DNA of 64,000 nucleotides from Allolobophora icterica (GCA_963556255.1 OY744611.1:3885230-3949229), one strand, 5' to 3'. Positions 42,819-58,567 are shown, counted from the first letter of the stretch. Notes: generated by a model not told the origin, from the sequence alone. Translations and numbers: made by a program.

Positions 42819-44630
42819 ATGGAGACTTCGATAGCAGCTAAAACGTTAGTGCTGGAAGATATGTTGGAAATGAATGTGGAAGAGTTAAGAGAGGAGTTGG
42901 AACGTTTAGGACTCGAATGGAAAGGTTTAAACAAGGCTCAGTTACAGAAAATGTTAATTGAGAATATTTCACCGGTGAAGTCCGGGGAGGTAGGGTGGAG
43001 AGTAAAATGTAAGAAGCTTGAGGTAGAGGCAAAGAAAGAAAAGGAGGAAGCAGATAGGCTTTTGAGGAAGGAAAAGGAGGAAGCAGATAGGCTTTTGAGG
43101 AAGGAAAAGGAGGAAGCAGATAGGCTTTTGAGAAAGGAACAGGAGGAAGCAGAGAGGCTTTTGAGGAAAGAGCAGAGTGAGCGAGAGTTTATGTTGGCTA
43201 AGCTTAAACTAGAAGCGGAGGCACTGGGAAAGAAAGAGTTAGTTGAGGCTGAGGAAAGGAAAAGGAAAGACTTAAGTGAGGCTGAGGAAAGGAAATTACG
43301 TATTCAAGTTGAAGCTGAAGACAGGAACATGAAAATGCAGATGGAAGAGAAACGGTTGAGTTTAGAAAACGCAGATAAGGTGAGTCAGAGGAAACATGAG
43401 GAACGAATGCGAGGTTTGACAGAAGGTTTTGCTGAATTGACAGGGGAATTAGAATCTGAACAAGCAGAGAAATTCAGAATTGCTACTGCTGTGAAGTTTG
43501 TTCCTAGGTTTGAGGAATCGGAAGTGGAACATTTCCTTTTGTCCTTCGAGAAGGCCATGCTGTTACACAACTTCCCGAGGGATAAGTGGACATCTATTTT
43601 GCATACCAGGCTGACAGGAAAGGCACAGAAGGTATTTTCAGAACTGTTAGTAGAGGACTGTAGAGATTATGACGTAGTGAAGCAGGCTCTGCTGACTGCA
43701 TATGCGAGGGTTCCGGAATTTTACCGGCAGAAATTTCGTTCATTGCAAAAAGGGGCGACTGAAACTTATTCTAACTTTGCGTTTAGACTGAGTATGCCAT
43801 GCAAAAGTTGGCTTGACGGCGAAAGTGCATGGAATGACTTAGATAAGTTACGTGAAGTTGTTAAGTTAGAACAATTTGTTAATTGCCTTCCTGTTGAAGT
43901 GCACCGTTGGATAATAGAACGCAAACCTGTGTCCCTTGCGGCGGCAGCAAAATTAGCTGATGAATACGCGGTTTTATTTAAGCCATTCAAAGTAGAGGCT
44001 TTCGCTGGTCGAAATTGGGAAACTACCGGAGGTTTTGGGGGATGTAACTCCAATGGGGGACAGTCGCCAAAATTGGTAAGGAAGATTAGTTCAACTGGAA
44101 ATTTTGGGGGTAGAAATATTGTTTGCGATTTCTGTCATAAAAGGGGACACGTAGTGACGAGATGTTGGACTAAGCAAAATGAAGAGGCTGGAAATATTGA
44201 GCAGGGGCCCCAGGCGGTGAATTTGGTAACAGGATTGCATGGCAATGGTGAACAGGTTGCTTCTAAGATTCATCAGAATTTTAAACCTTTCTGTATGCAG
44301 GGTAATGTTTGTCAGGAAGACGGATCAAAGAGGCCTATTGTCTTGTTAAGAGACACGGGTTGTCTTCAGTCGTTGATTAGTAGAGAACATTTTGATGCTT
44401 CTGAGTATGTGGATACTATGGAAAACCGGTTAATTCAGGGTGTGATAGGGGATCCAATTCAGGTGCCCTTGGTAGAATTGAGGATTCAATTGACTGGCAC
44501 ACAAGGAAAGGTGTTGTGTGGAATTGTAGATAGACTTCCTGAAGGGGTACATGTTCTGTTGTTGGGGAGGTTGCTTAGCGTTGTGGGCATTTCTATTTTA
44601 GGTTTGTTTGGTTGTGTTTTGTTTTCATGA
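42819..44630 (+). CDS. Gag-protease of LTR element 2 (SCAN-related gag)
   Basis: 603 residues from ATG at 42819. Residues ~10-50: SAP-like helix-extended-helix (MNVEELREELERLGLEWKG). Residues ~70-200: charged coiled coil with four 11-residue KEKEEADRLLR repeats. Residues ~225-395: capsid-like domain, FEESEVEHFLLSFEKAMLL, LTGKAQKVFSEL, ALLTAYARVPEFYRQKFRSL, ending AAAKLADEYAVL; this is the arrangement of Gmr1-type gag from which SCAN domains derive (family knowledge). Residues ~435-450: one CCHC zinc knuckle CDFCHKRGHVVTRC. Residues ~508-585: aspartic protease with LLRDTGCLQSLIS. The frame leaves homology just after GVHVLL and ends in a short hydrophobic tail, which marks the pol deletion. It is intact and young, so expression is plausible; mobility would require pol in trans. 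Confidence 0.93.
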   Translation: METSIAAKTLVLEDMLEMNVEELREELERLGLEWKGLNKAQLQKMLIENISPVKSGEVGWRVKCKKLEVEAKKEKEEADRLLRKEKEEADRLLRKEKEEADRLLRKEQEEAERLLRKEQSEREFMLAKLKLEAEALGKKELVEAEERKRKDLSEAEERKLRIQVEAEDRNMKMQMEEKRLSLENADKVSQRKHEERMRGLTEGFAELTGELESEQAEKFRIATAVKFVPRFEESEVEHFLLSFEKAMLLHNFPRDKWTSILHTRLTGKAQKVFSELLVEDCRDYDVVKQALLTAYARVPEFYRQKFRSLQKGATETYSNFAFRLSMPCKSWLDGESAWNDLDKLREVVKLEQFVNCLPVEVHRWIIERKPVSLAAAAKLADEYAVLFKPFKVEAFAGRNWETTGGFGGCNSNGGQSPKLVRKISSTGNFGGRNIVCDFCHKRGHVVTRCWTKQNEEAGNIEQGPQAVNLVTGLHGNGEQVASKIHQNFKPFCMQGNVCQEDGSKRPIVLLRDTGCLQSLISREHFDASEYVDTMENRLIQGVIGDPIQVPLVELRIQLTGTQGKVLCGIVDRLPEGVHVLLLGRLLSVVGISILGLFGCVLFS

Positions 44631-44728
44631 TGCTCTCTACTGACATTTTGTATACTCTATTTGCTGTGACTTGTCGAACGTTGTGTGGTCGGACACCATA
44701 GGTGTCCTCTCGTTTATGGGGAGGGGTA

Positions 44729-45273
44729 TGTTACGATCTGCCCTTATTGCGGAAGCTGGTTGACACTAGGCGGCGTATATCGTGTGTCCGTTATGGTCAA
44801 TCCTTTAACGTAGTCTTTGGGGGCGTTGACCTGTGTACACGGAGACAGTCTGTTCTTAGGCGCTGAAGAGGTTGGTCGTATAGAATAAGCTAGAATCCAA
44901 CTCTCGATTGTATGTAGTTAAGTTTTGAGCTTTTCGTAAGTTGTGCTCAGGTTGTGTCTAAATGACGGCCAACTCTGTAGCTGTTGAATTTCGCTCGGTG
45001 TTGCTGTAACTGGTATCCGCTGGAACCAGGCCGTTACGTTGAAACGTTTTTCACCTCGTGCTGTTGACGGGTGTTTTCTGTTCGGTTGTGCTTTGGACGC
45101 TGGTTTCGTTGTCGTTCCATGTCGTCAACTTCTGTTTGGTATGCCTTTTACGTTCAGCTTGAATTTATTGTCTAATGTTAAATACCCCTAGATTTTATAT
45201 ATAAACTTCGAAAATATCACATTTCTCGTTCTTATTTATCATTTAGTGCATGTTACATCACCCGGCCGTAACA
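44729..45273 (+). repeat. 3' LTR of element 2
   Basis: 545 bp, followed by a 12-bp AT run and directly by LTR element 3. Confidence 0.97.
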
Positions 45274-45285
45274 ATATATATATAT

Positions 45286-45743
45286 TGTTAGATGTGACTG
45301 ACCTTACCTGACTGGATGGCACGTGTAGGACACCTATGGAAGGATGGGTCTTGCTCCGGAAATAGACTGGCGCCAAAAACTCTCTATAATATATAAAGCG
45401 TATGCGAGGTCAGGTGCATTAGTCTGCAGTAGGATTCTTGTTAGTGGCAGGCTGGTGCTATTGTTTGAGCCGACGTTGGCTTTAGTCGCCCTTTTGGCTG
45501 ACACTTGTATTTCGGACGGTCGACGCTGAAGGTCTTATTTAGACTTGTTGACTCGTGTTTGATGTCGGACGTTGGTCTGTGCTTCGAGACTGTTCGGATG
45601 TTGTTTATGCTGTCGCTCGTGCTGTCGTTTGCTTCGTCTTCTAGTTAATGTATTATGATTCTCGCTTTTATTATTGCTTATTAAATTGTTAAATTTTAAA
45701 ATCCGGGACATATTATCTTTGTCCCCCTAGACAACTTCCAACG
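45286..45743 (+). repeat. 5' LTR of element 3
   Basis: About 458 bp with CTATAATATATAAAG at about 45382 as TATA region. Its last ~115 bp match 52010-52123. Confidence 0.8.
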
Positions 45744-46091
45744 TATGGGGGCTCGAGCCGATTCTATAGGTCAGTAATTTAGTAGACGGGTTTTCGACAG
45801 AGAAAATTGGAAATTCGGGTATTAGTCGAGCCGGTTCTAGATTTGAATTAGTGCGTAGTTGGGTGTTGCGGGTGAAATTTTGAAAGAGTTAGTGGTTGTT
45901 TTTCACTAAATTTTGAATTTGGGAGTTAAAATTTTGACCGAAATTGAGTACGATAATTAAATGCGTAATTGACTGTGGACGCAGAGAGTAGACAATGGAA
46001 ACTCCGGTAGCGTCTAAACCTTTGATAGCCGAGGATGTTGCAGAATTGTCTGTCGATGAGTTGAGACAGGAAATGGAAAGATTAGGACAGG

Positions 46092-46171
46092 AGACGAAAG
46101 GGTTAACTAAAGTACAGTTACAAAAGTCCTTAGACGAAAGGGTTAACTAAAGTACAGTTACAAAAGTCCTT
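46092..46171 (+). repeat. Perfect 40-bp tandem duplication in gag
   Basis: AGACGAAAGGGTTAACTAAA..AAAGTCCTT occurs twice back to back (46092-46131, 46132-46171). Not a multiple of 3, so it destroys the frame. Confidence 0.97.
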
Positions 46172-47257
46172 ATTGAAAATGTTAGTTCCGGTGGTTTCTC
46201 CGAATGAAGAGTTGAAACAGAAGAGTAAAGCTTTAGAGCTGAAAGAAAAGAAGGAGGCAGAAGAAAGTTCGCGGCGGAGTGAAGAAAGAGACAAAGAGAG
46301 GCAGTTTGAGTTAGAAAAACTTGAAGTAGAAGCGCAAACAGAAGCTAGGAAATTAGAAATACAGGCCGAAGAGAGAAAATTGGCTTTAGAGGTACAGGCG
46401 GATGAGCGAAGGTTACAGGCGGAAGAGCGTAAAATGGCAGCACAGGCGGAAGAGCGTAAAATGGCAGCACACGCGGAAGAGCGAGGGTTACAGGCGGAAG
46501 AGCGTAAAATGGCAGCACAGGCGGAAGAGCGTAAATTGACTTTGGAGGTACAAGCCGAAGAACGAAAATTGGCGTTAGAGGCGCAAATGGAGGAAAAACG
46601 TTTGACAGCTCAGGCGGAAGATAAGAAGTTAGAAATGCAGGAAAGAATGCGCAGGGAAGACAGAAAATTGGAGGAACGAAAGATAGAGATGGAATTTCGG
46701 AGAATTGATACGGGTGACGTGACTGAGAGACATGGACATGATTCGGAGTTGTTTAGATTTTCGAATGCGGTAAAATTTGTTCCAAAATTTGAATCCACTG
46801 ATATAGAGCATTATTTGATATCTTTTGAAAAGGCAATGGCTTTGCATAAGTTTCCAAAGGATAAATGGACAGTTTTGTTGCATCCACAATTAACGGGGAA
46901 GGCCCAGAAAGTTTTTTCGGAGTTATCGGTAAATGAGTGTGCTGACTATGATGTTGTTAGAGGGGCGTTGTTGACAGCATATGAAAGGGTCCCAGAATTC
47001 TATAGAAAACGGTTTAGAGCAATGGGTAAAGAGAAATCTAAACCTATTCAAATTATGCGTTCCGGCTGCAGGTTCCGTTCCAACGCTGGCTTGATGGCGA
47101 AGAAGCTTTGCATGATGTAAAACGGATGGCAGAAGTGTTTAAGATGGAGCAATTTGTTCAATGTCTGGCTCCTGAATTGCATAAATGGATGGCAGATAAA
47201 CGGCCAACTTCGATGAGCGCTGCTGCGAAGTTAGCTGATGAATATGCGGTGATATAT

Positions 47258-50200
47258 GGGTAATTCCGTGGATTCTTTGGATTTCGGATGTAGCAAATAT
47301 TCAAAAATGAAATGTATATAAATGCATAAAACAAAATATTTTCTTGATCTACAATGCATCTAGAATATCAATTTATGAGTTTCCCTGCACGACGTCTTGC
47401 GAAAACTTTTTACAATGTGATTTATACAACATACATGAAAATTTTATCATTACTGTCACACCTACTTTGGCAGCTGTAATCTCATGATTTTACAATCAGA
47501 GAGTAATTATTATATCATATAACAGTTGAATTCTGATCATATGATATTCTGCTTACTGAGTAATCTGTAAGAGACTATAAGTTTACAGTTAATTTACATA
47601 TTTAGCCTATTTTAAGTCATAATTTGTAAATATTTAATTAATTTAACAGTCTATTATCTTCCAGTGAAGGCAGGTGAGACAAACTAGCTGTTTACCTGTC
47701 ATTCCAAATTGTTAACCTGTAAATCTACTATTATTGTAACCACTAATTAGCTCAATTTGCATGCTGGTTAGTTTACAATTCAGTTTTTTAACGATTGTGA
47801 CAGAAATGAGAATTGTGACAGCAATGTGACTGTAATGATAAAAAATGAGACATAAATGAGACACGGTATAGCATTTAATGTGACTGAAATGACAATACAG
47901 TGTGACATGAATGAGAATGTGACTGTAATGAGACGTGACTGTAATGAGTGAACTGCACTATTTATGGATATGCACCGAATGTTATGAGGGCTAACGAAGC
48001 GCAAACAGTTTTTTCTTACTCGGACCACATGGTTCATTCAAAAGTTAAAGCGCTATACACGTGTTAGTTAAACTTTAGAAATAACAGTTGAGGACTGTAA
48101 TGAGACATGAAAAGTCGGATTGATAGCTAGTTTTTCACGTAAATTTTCATTATTTATGTCATTAACGGCACATGTTTAGGAAAATTATTGTTTATTTCTA
48201 TTTATAGTTCTTACCCGCAGTGCTACGAGCCATTTCCGGTATGAAGCGTCTAAAAGTGGATCTAGATTCGTATCGGAATGACGCGTGACTCTAATGAGGT
48301 GTGATCTGAGGGACAAGATTGTTTGCCGTGCTATGCTTAAAATAAGCCTCTGAATTCATCGACCTATATTAGGTGGACAGAGCGTAAGCGATTCAAGTTG
48401 AAGCCTGGCCTGTTGCATGCAAAGATGCCTGTGACGTCATGTTTCTCTCGTGTGCGCATGCGCAGTGGGTCGGGTCACTTAACTGTCGATGGCAAATACT
48501 AAGCTTTCGCCAGCCATGACGTCAGGCAAAGAGCTCATTAGCATAATAGGCAGGCGTCAGAATCTAAAAGGCAATGTACTGGTCTACGCTCCGTCCACTT
48601 AATATAATGTCGATGTCTGAATTAGACAATTCGTAAGCAGATGAAAGAGGACACTCACAATTTAGGGTGCCAAGCAAACCAATGATAAAATTTAAAGTTC
48701 GTAATTTTCGAGTTGGTACCCCCTGAAGTTGTTACCTCTGTTCAGTAAAATAAATGTGTAAAATTTCAGAATTTTATGTTAATATTTACTGGTTGCTCAA
48801 CATGACTAAAATTTCTGCTATATCGCAATCTTTCATACCTATTCTAGTTTTCTTGTGTACTGCATTTTGTTTTACCATTATACTTGTTACTTATTGATTT
48901 ATTAATTTATTTGGTCTGTAAATATTCTTTGGGTTCAGTCTTTGTTATTACATGCAACAAATTTTATTAAAATACATAATTGTCATCATATTTTGAATCC
49001 CAACAACAATTGAATGGAATGCCATTGAGAAGGGGAAGACATGTTTTACCGAAGGCAGAAACTGAGGAAGAACATTAATTGCAGAACTGAGACCCAGTTA
49101 GCTAATTGAACTGCTATGGTCAAAGATTTAGAAAAACTATTTCATGTGGCACATGCAGATGCCATGTCAATGATTGCTATTGCTGAAGAAGAGTGATTCT
49201 TAGAAGACCAACGCATAGGCTATATGGGTAGTGTGGACACAGCATTAGCTAGAACAGAGGACAGAAAGGTAAAGAGATTGAAGCTCAAAAAATATCTCAG
49301 AAGTAAAGAAGACGAAAGAAAAAGAGAATATCAAAGTTCAGGCAGATGATGACTTGAATTCAAAAGAAGAATTGACCACAATAACAGCTGATGACGTTGA
49401 GTCTTATTTAGAACCACTGCTCATTAAGAAGTACCAAACAGCGGTTTGTGCCTATTGTTAAAACAGAGTTAAGTGCTGCACTTAATTGAGCCATTGTCAG
49501 CAACATTTATTCTGGCTGAGACAGCAAGAAGCATTGGACACGAAATTTCTAGCTTAACTGTCAATCCTGAGTCAATCAGAACAACCAGATTATTTTTTTC
49601 GTGAACAGACGGCCCAAGCTGGAAAAGCCACTTTTGATCTGTCCGTACCCTAAGTTGCGCACTGGTACGGCAAGATGTTGTCGGACATTACAAGTAGTGA
49701 GCAGGTTGACCAGGTACCAGTCTTGGTATCAATTTTCATGTGGAGCAGCTTCTTGCCGTGCTGAAGCTTCTGAATGGTACAGGTGAAGCAACCAGGAGCT
49801 AATGGCTGAACGAGGAGCTAATTGCTCTAGCATTTTTCGATGATGCTGTAAACAGCAACATCAAAACAAAGATGACCAGGGCTTAAAATAAACAAGGCTC
49901 TGATAAACCACCCAAACCAATCCAGATGGAGCCAAATACCATTCCTGAAAAGGGACTTGACGACTTTGTCACAAACAGTACTATGCCATTCTTTCACATT
50001 GAATGCTGATTTCCCCACACAAGCAGATCCAGACAGGTGGCAGACCCTTGAGATTTCCAGCTAAACAAGAAATATTTCAACAGTCTGGTAGTGGTAAATG
50101 ACTGAGCAGAGCGAGCTGTTAAACTTATGCTGGACTTCAGCAGCTCCATTACAAGAAGTGAACAGAAACACTAGGCCTATCTGCTGCTGGTTGTCTCAAG

Positions 50201-50888
50201 TCACAGAGCAAAGTACCCAGAAGCCAGAAAGTCGCTGCTTATCAGGGATGATATTCCACAGTATATAGGAGAGTAGGAGACTGATTACTATTGATTGAGT
50301 GCTTCAATAAGACTGCTTCATCGACTTTGTCATGGCAGTTTTGTTATCTGTTGTATTAAAAGTACAGTTCTGATAAACACTTGACAGTGCTGTATTGATA
50401 TTGTGTCGGAAACATTACATTTTGAGTGATAAATAAGTGAGAATAGTAATTCTGTTACCTATACAGATCTATGTTGAGCAACCTTTAAATATACTTCAAA
50501 AATTCTAAAATAATAACTGTGAACTTCTCTTATGATAGGTAACAAAATGGGAGGGTACCACTGAAGAAATTCAGAAATTCATTTTTGATTGGCACCCAAC
50601 TCACATCTTTAATAAAATGCATCACTGGTGTAGCTGCTCAAGAGATTATAATTTCTATAAACCTCCAAAAACGAAAAATACGGATCGGGACGCGGGACTG
50701 TAATGAGATTTGACGTGTTTGGAGCGTTAAATGAAATTTAAAACGAGCAATCTAATCTGTAAAAGATAGCAGATTTTGTTCTACAGTTTAATACGAACCT
50801 TTTGATACATTCCGTGCCTCCATACCTGTAAAAAATATGGCTGTAACAGCCGAAGGACACAAAATCCAAAAAATCAACGGAATTACCC
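47258..50888. mobile_element. TIR DNA transposon in gag, 4-bp TSD ATAT
   Basis: Starts GGGTAATTCCGTGGATT and ends, inverted, GGGTAATTCCGTTGATT; the match extends over about 27 bp. ATAT at 47254-47257 is repeated at 50889-50892. Reading gag across the site, with element and one ATAT ignored, keeps frame and gives the residues seen at the same place in the gag relic at 30650. GTGACTGTAATGAG units recur inside near the left part (47800-47960) and near the right end (about 50693). No transposase of its own was recognised. A hAT copy is nested at 48661. The superfamily is open. Confidence 0.92.
48661..50598 (+). mobile_element. hAT-like transposon nested in the ATAT-TSD element
   Basis: Starts TTTAGGGTGCCAAGCAAA and ends GGCACCCA. 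The flanks ACTCACAA (48653-48660) and ACTCACAT (50599-50606) match at 7 of 8. The plus strand has relic transposase segments: LLNGTGEA (about 49768), IALAFFDDAVNSNIKTKM (about 49825-49875), GLDDFVTNSTMPFF (about 49952-49992), and AERAVKLMLDFSSSITRSEQ (about 50108-50165). They are the same family as the copies at 20518 and 36027. Confidence 0.8.
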
Positions 50889-51402
50889 ATATAAACAGGT
50901 GCCGATTGCAGCCATTGGGGGACAGCAACAGGAATCTGGAAATTGGGGTAGGAATTGGCAGCAGAATGGTAAACCCAGAGGACAGAATTTTGATTATGAC
51001 AGCTATAATGAGGAGCCGTTTGGGGGGGGGACAATTAGATGTCACCACTGTAAGGAGGTAGGTCATATAAAGAGTAGGTGTTGGTTGTTGAAAAATAAGA
51101 ATAGAAGAGAGTATGAGGAAAATTGGAGGGATGGTCCTAACCATGTGGGTTTAGTACATAACGTGTCGGCGCCTGTTGAATTGTCGAACACGAGTGAGAA
51201 GCTCACTTCTGTGGACAGCCGCTATTTATGCAAATGGCAATGTGTTTGATGTCAATAATGTGCACAAATCCGTGGTATTGTTGCGCGATTCTGGAGCATT
51301 GCAGTCTTTAGTGTGTAGGCCTACACAGCTGGTTCAATCGTCTGCATATCGGGAGACTGGTAGAAGCCGCTTGATAAAAGGGATTGACGGGGTAACGTTA
51401 GA

Positions 51403-51517
51403 GTCTAATCTCTAAACGCTAAAGTCTAATCTCTATTGCCGTGGCTGGGCTGGGAGCGCTTCTGAGTAGGTTTCTTGAAGGTGCGCTATATTAAATTTTT
51501 GAATGAATGAATGAATG
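51403..51517 (+). repeat. Short LINE 3' end inserted in protease, TSD GTTAGA
   Basis: GTTAGA lies on both sides (about 51398-51403 and 51514-51522 region). The insert ends GCGCTATATTAAATTTTTGAATGAATGAATGAATGA-like, that is a TATTAAATTTTT end with a GAAT tail. It is a severely truncated L2-like retrotransposed fragment. Confidence 0.75.
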
Positions 51518-51910
51518 AGTTAGAACTGCCCTTAGTTGCGATTAAGGTTGACTGTGAATGGGTGAAAGGGGAAATTCTATGTTGCGTAAGTGACGAGCTG
51601 CCCAGAGGTATTTCTGTCTTGATTGGGAATGATTTGGAGTTAGACAGGGATAATGTGCCTATCGGGGTTGTTGGGCCTAGAAAAGCGCATTCACGCATTA
51701 GTGCAGACGACGGAACAGGTGTGTTGGGTCTAGATAGACAGAAAAACGTACAGGTTCAGGATGTTTCGGGCAAGGTTATTGATGTTGTACGAATGTGTTC
51801 TGAAAATGTGTCTAGTGCTAAGCTAGTTAAGTCATTACGTGTGTTGGCTCAGACTAAAGGAAAGATTACGAAGGAACGGAGTATTGGTGCATTGCCTGTG
51901 AGTAATACGG

Positions 51911-52009
51911 GCGACAGCATAAACGACATCAGAACAGTCTCGAAGCACAGACCAACGTCCGACATCAAACACGAGTCAACAAGTCTAAATAAGACCTTCA
52001 GCGTCGACA
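51911..52009 (-). repeat. Inverted segment of LTR 3
   Basis: This block is the reverse complement of about 45525-45625 in the 5' LTR, with about three differences, while 52010-52123 continues in direct orientation. It replaces the 5' part of the 3' LTR. GTCGAC sits at one edge. Confidence 0.85.
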
Positions 52010-56965
<4,956 letters not shown>

Positions 56966-57008
<43 letters not shown>

Positions 57009-57012
57009 CTCA

Positions 57013-57045
<33 letters not shown>
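56966..57045. repeat. (AT)n with ATGCTCATGCAT interruption
   Basis: Two AT runs separated by GTATGCTCATGC. Confidence 0.9.
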
Positions 57046-57048
<3 letters not shown>

Positions 57049-57208
57049 CTCTTTCAAAGCAGAAACTGGAAGATTCGAAAAACAAAAAACAACAAACACA
57101 AAGCAACAACTCAAGCTTATAAGACAGTCAATGTAAATCGAGGATATTTTGTGAATTTTAGTGAAAGTCAAGTGAACCAGGTTCAAAATTCAGCAATAGC
57201 TCGTCGAC

Positions 57209-57623
57209 ATGTCTTTCGAGGACAAGAACTTCAGGAGATTAGTTTCGGACTCACTATTCCTCAGCCGTGGATCATTCGGTGATGTATACGGTCCATGCGA
57301 CTGGAAAGGGAAGAAATGCGCCCTCAAGAAACAATGGGTTAACGATACTAATGAGGATAAAGAAAAACAACTTTCTGCTTGTCATAAAATGATGTCACTG
57401 GACCACGAAAGTGTAATAAAAGTTCTTGACATAAGTTTAGAGCCTCCTGCTGTTTATATAATGATGGAATTTGCTAGTGGAGGATCGTTAAAAAAAGTTC
57501 TGTCTGCTTACAAATGTAATCTTCCCTTGGGGATTCTGAAGGACTGGGGCATTCAGATTGCTGAAGGCATGGCATATCTGCACGAAAATGGCATTGTTCA
57601 CAGAGATCTCAAGTCGCCGAACA
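57209..57623 (+). CDS. Protein kinase, first coding exon (N-lobe to catalytic loop), partial
   Basis: ATG at 57209. The glycine loop SRGSFGDVYGP is at residues ~19-29, the ATP-binding Lys in CALKKQ at ~40, the hinge MMEFASGGSL at ~90, and the catalytic loop HRDLKSPN at ~131-138. The open frame formally runs to 57655, but a strong splice donor ACA|GTGAGT at 57623/57624 lies right after the catalytic-loop Asn, so the exon should end at 57623 in phase 1. A tyrosine-kinase-like (TKL, e.g. MAP3K-type) serine/threonine kinase is suggested by SGGSL and HRDLKSPN (inference). DFG, APE and the rest of the C-lobe were not found in 57.7-64 kb, so downstream exons lie farther away or are lost. An unspliced stop at 57653 would yield an inactive fragment. 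It is the only clear host-type coding sequence in the window. Confidence 0.8.
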
Positions 57624-57630
57624 GTGAGTA
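57624..57630 (+). promoter_or_regulatory. 5' splice donor GTGAGTA
   Basis: GTGAGTA after ..GAACA. It ends the kinase exon after the first base of the codon following the HRDLKSPN Asn. No matching acceptor and DFG exon were recognised downstream. Confidence 0.7.
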
Positions 57631-57659
57631 CTGTGCGTATGCCTTTTCAATATAATTAT

Positions 57660-58390
57660 GCGATGTGAATAATTGATGCGTAACAGATATACCTGTATTG
57701 TTTTTGGCATACGAACGTAAGCCTATAACATGAGAATTGTAAGACTGATTAGTTGAATTATAGTATTTGTTATAGATTTAAGTATACTTGTTTGAACAGT
57801 AATAGGACAGTCTATGCTTTACATAGTGATGACATTGTCAGACTCACAGGGAAGAGAATCTAAACCATGACTCCCCAGCTGCAGAGTATGGGTCACGGGG
57901 CATAACAGAGTCATTTTCCGTTAAATGGGTAAATTAGAAATACGGCCGTCCCCGGTCATTTCTAAGAAAACAATCGTGCTAAGTGATCAGATTAAAATGT
58001 TATTAAGCAGTCAACAATTTAAGATCTTTGAAAGTAATTAAAAGCAATTAAGTAATTTATTACAATTTATTTTGAATTTAAAATGTTCAACTCCGCTTTG
58101 GGCACTTTACTTTTTGCTTTAGTCTACAATTTCATAATGATTTGCATTAACCGAAAAAAATCAAGTGTTCCTTTTGTATTATATATACTTGTATGGTTCT
58201 AGGTACAACTAGGTGAACCGGATCGTCAGTATAATTTTTTTGGTATTTAAGCTTGTCTCCGGAAAATTATGTCCGCTCCGTTCCCATGTAAAAAAATTAT
58301 CTCGTATCTCAGAACCTTTCTATTTGTTTGGTCGCGCAACTTGTCTCTTCTGTGAAGATCTATGTACGTTTTTATGTCTTGATACACGAT
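57660..58390. other. Presumed intron; no gene seen
   Basis: AT-rich, without recognised coding. CCCCAGCTGCAGAGTATGGG near 57870 is not clearly functional. Confidence 0.4.
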
Positions 58391-58567
58391 CTGCAGTGTT
58401 TAATCTAGACGTCTTTTGGGGGTGGGGGAAATTTCCCCCCCAGGATTGAAGTTTCCCCCCAGAACTCAGCAATATTGTAAGGCAGAGACCTTTTTGGGTG
58501 GAAATTCCCCCCGGAGAAACCTTGTTTCCCCCCAGAACAGGGGGACTAGATTACACACTGCACGATC
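58391..58567. mobile_element. Short MITE-like element, ~21-bp inverted ends, C-run core
   Basis: CTGCAGTGTTTAATCTAGAC on the left is matched by the inverse of GACTAGATTACACACTGCAC on the right (about 18 of 20). The interior has four to five runs of six or more C (TTTCCCCCCAG), which on the minus strand give G-runs able to form a quadruplex. Confidence 0.55.

Larger units (their letters stand above)
42121..45273 (+). mobile_element. LTR retrotransposon 2 (very young, gag-protease only)
   Basis: LTRs of 545 bp (42121-42665 and 44729-45273), TGTTACG..GTAACA, with no difference I could find. The primer binding site TGGGGGCTCGTCC starts at 42668 and matches the 3' end of tRNA-Pro used by many retroelements. 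The purine tract GGGGAGGGGTA precedes the 3' LTR. The interior encodes gag and protease in one frame and nothing else, so pol was deleted. Flanked by AT tracts on both sides. Confidence 0.97.
45994..51910 (+). pseudogene. Gag-protease of LTR element 3, broken at five or more places
   Basis: ATG at 45994 begins METPVASKPL and the SAP-like segment SVDELRQEMERLGQETKG. A 40-bp tandem duplication (46092-46131 / 46132-46171) shifts the frame into a stop. A 46173-47035 stretch then encodes an AEERK-rich coiled coil and the capsid region NAVKFVPKFESTDIEHYLISF. A one-base loss near 47035-47045 shifts the frame again; the capsid end KLADEYAVIY reaches 47257. The transposon 47258-50888 intervenes; the frame resumes at about 50893 with a zinc knuckle CHHCKEVGHIKSRC (about 51043-51085), followed by LLRDSGALQSLVC (about 51280-51318; protease Asp-Ser-Gly). 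A LINE tail at 51403-51516 splits protease, which continues LELPLVAIKVDCEW and GISVLIGNDLE. No pol follows. Confidence 0.9.
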
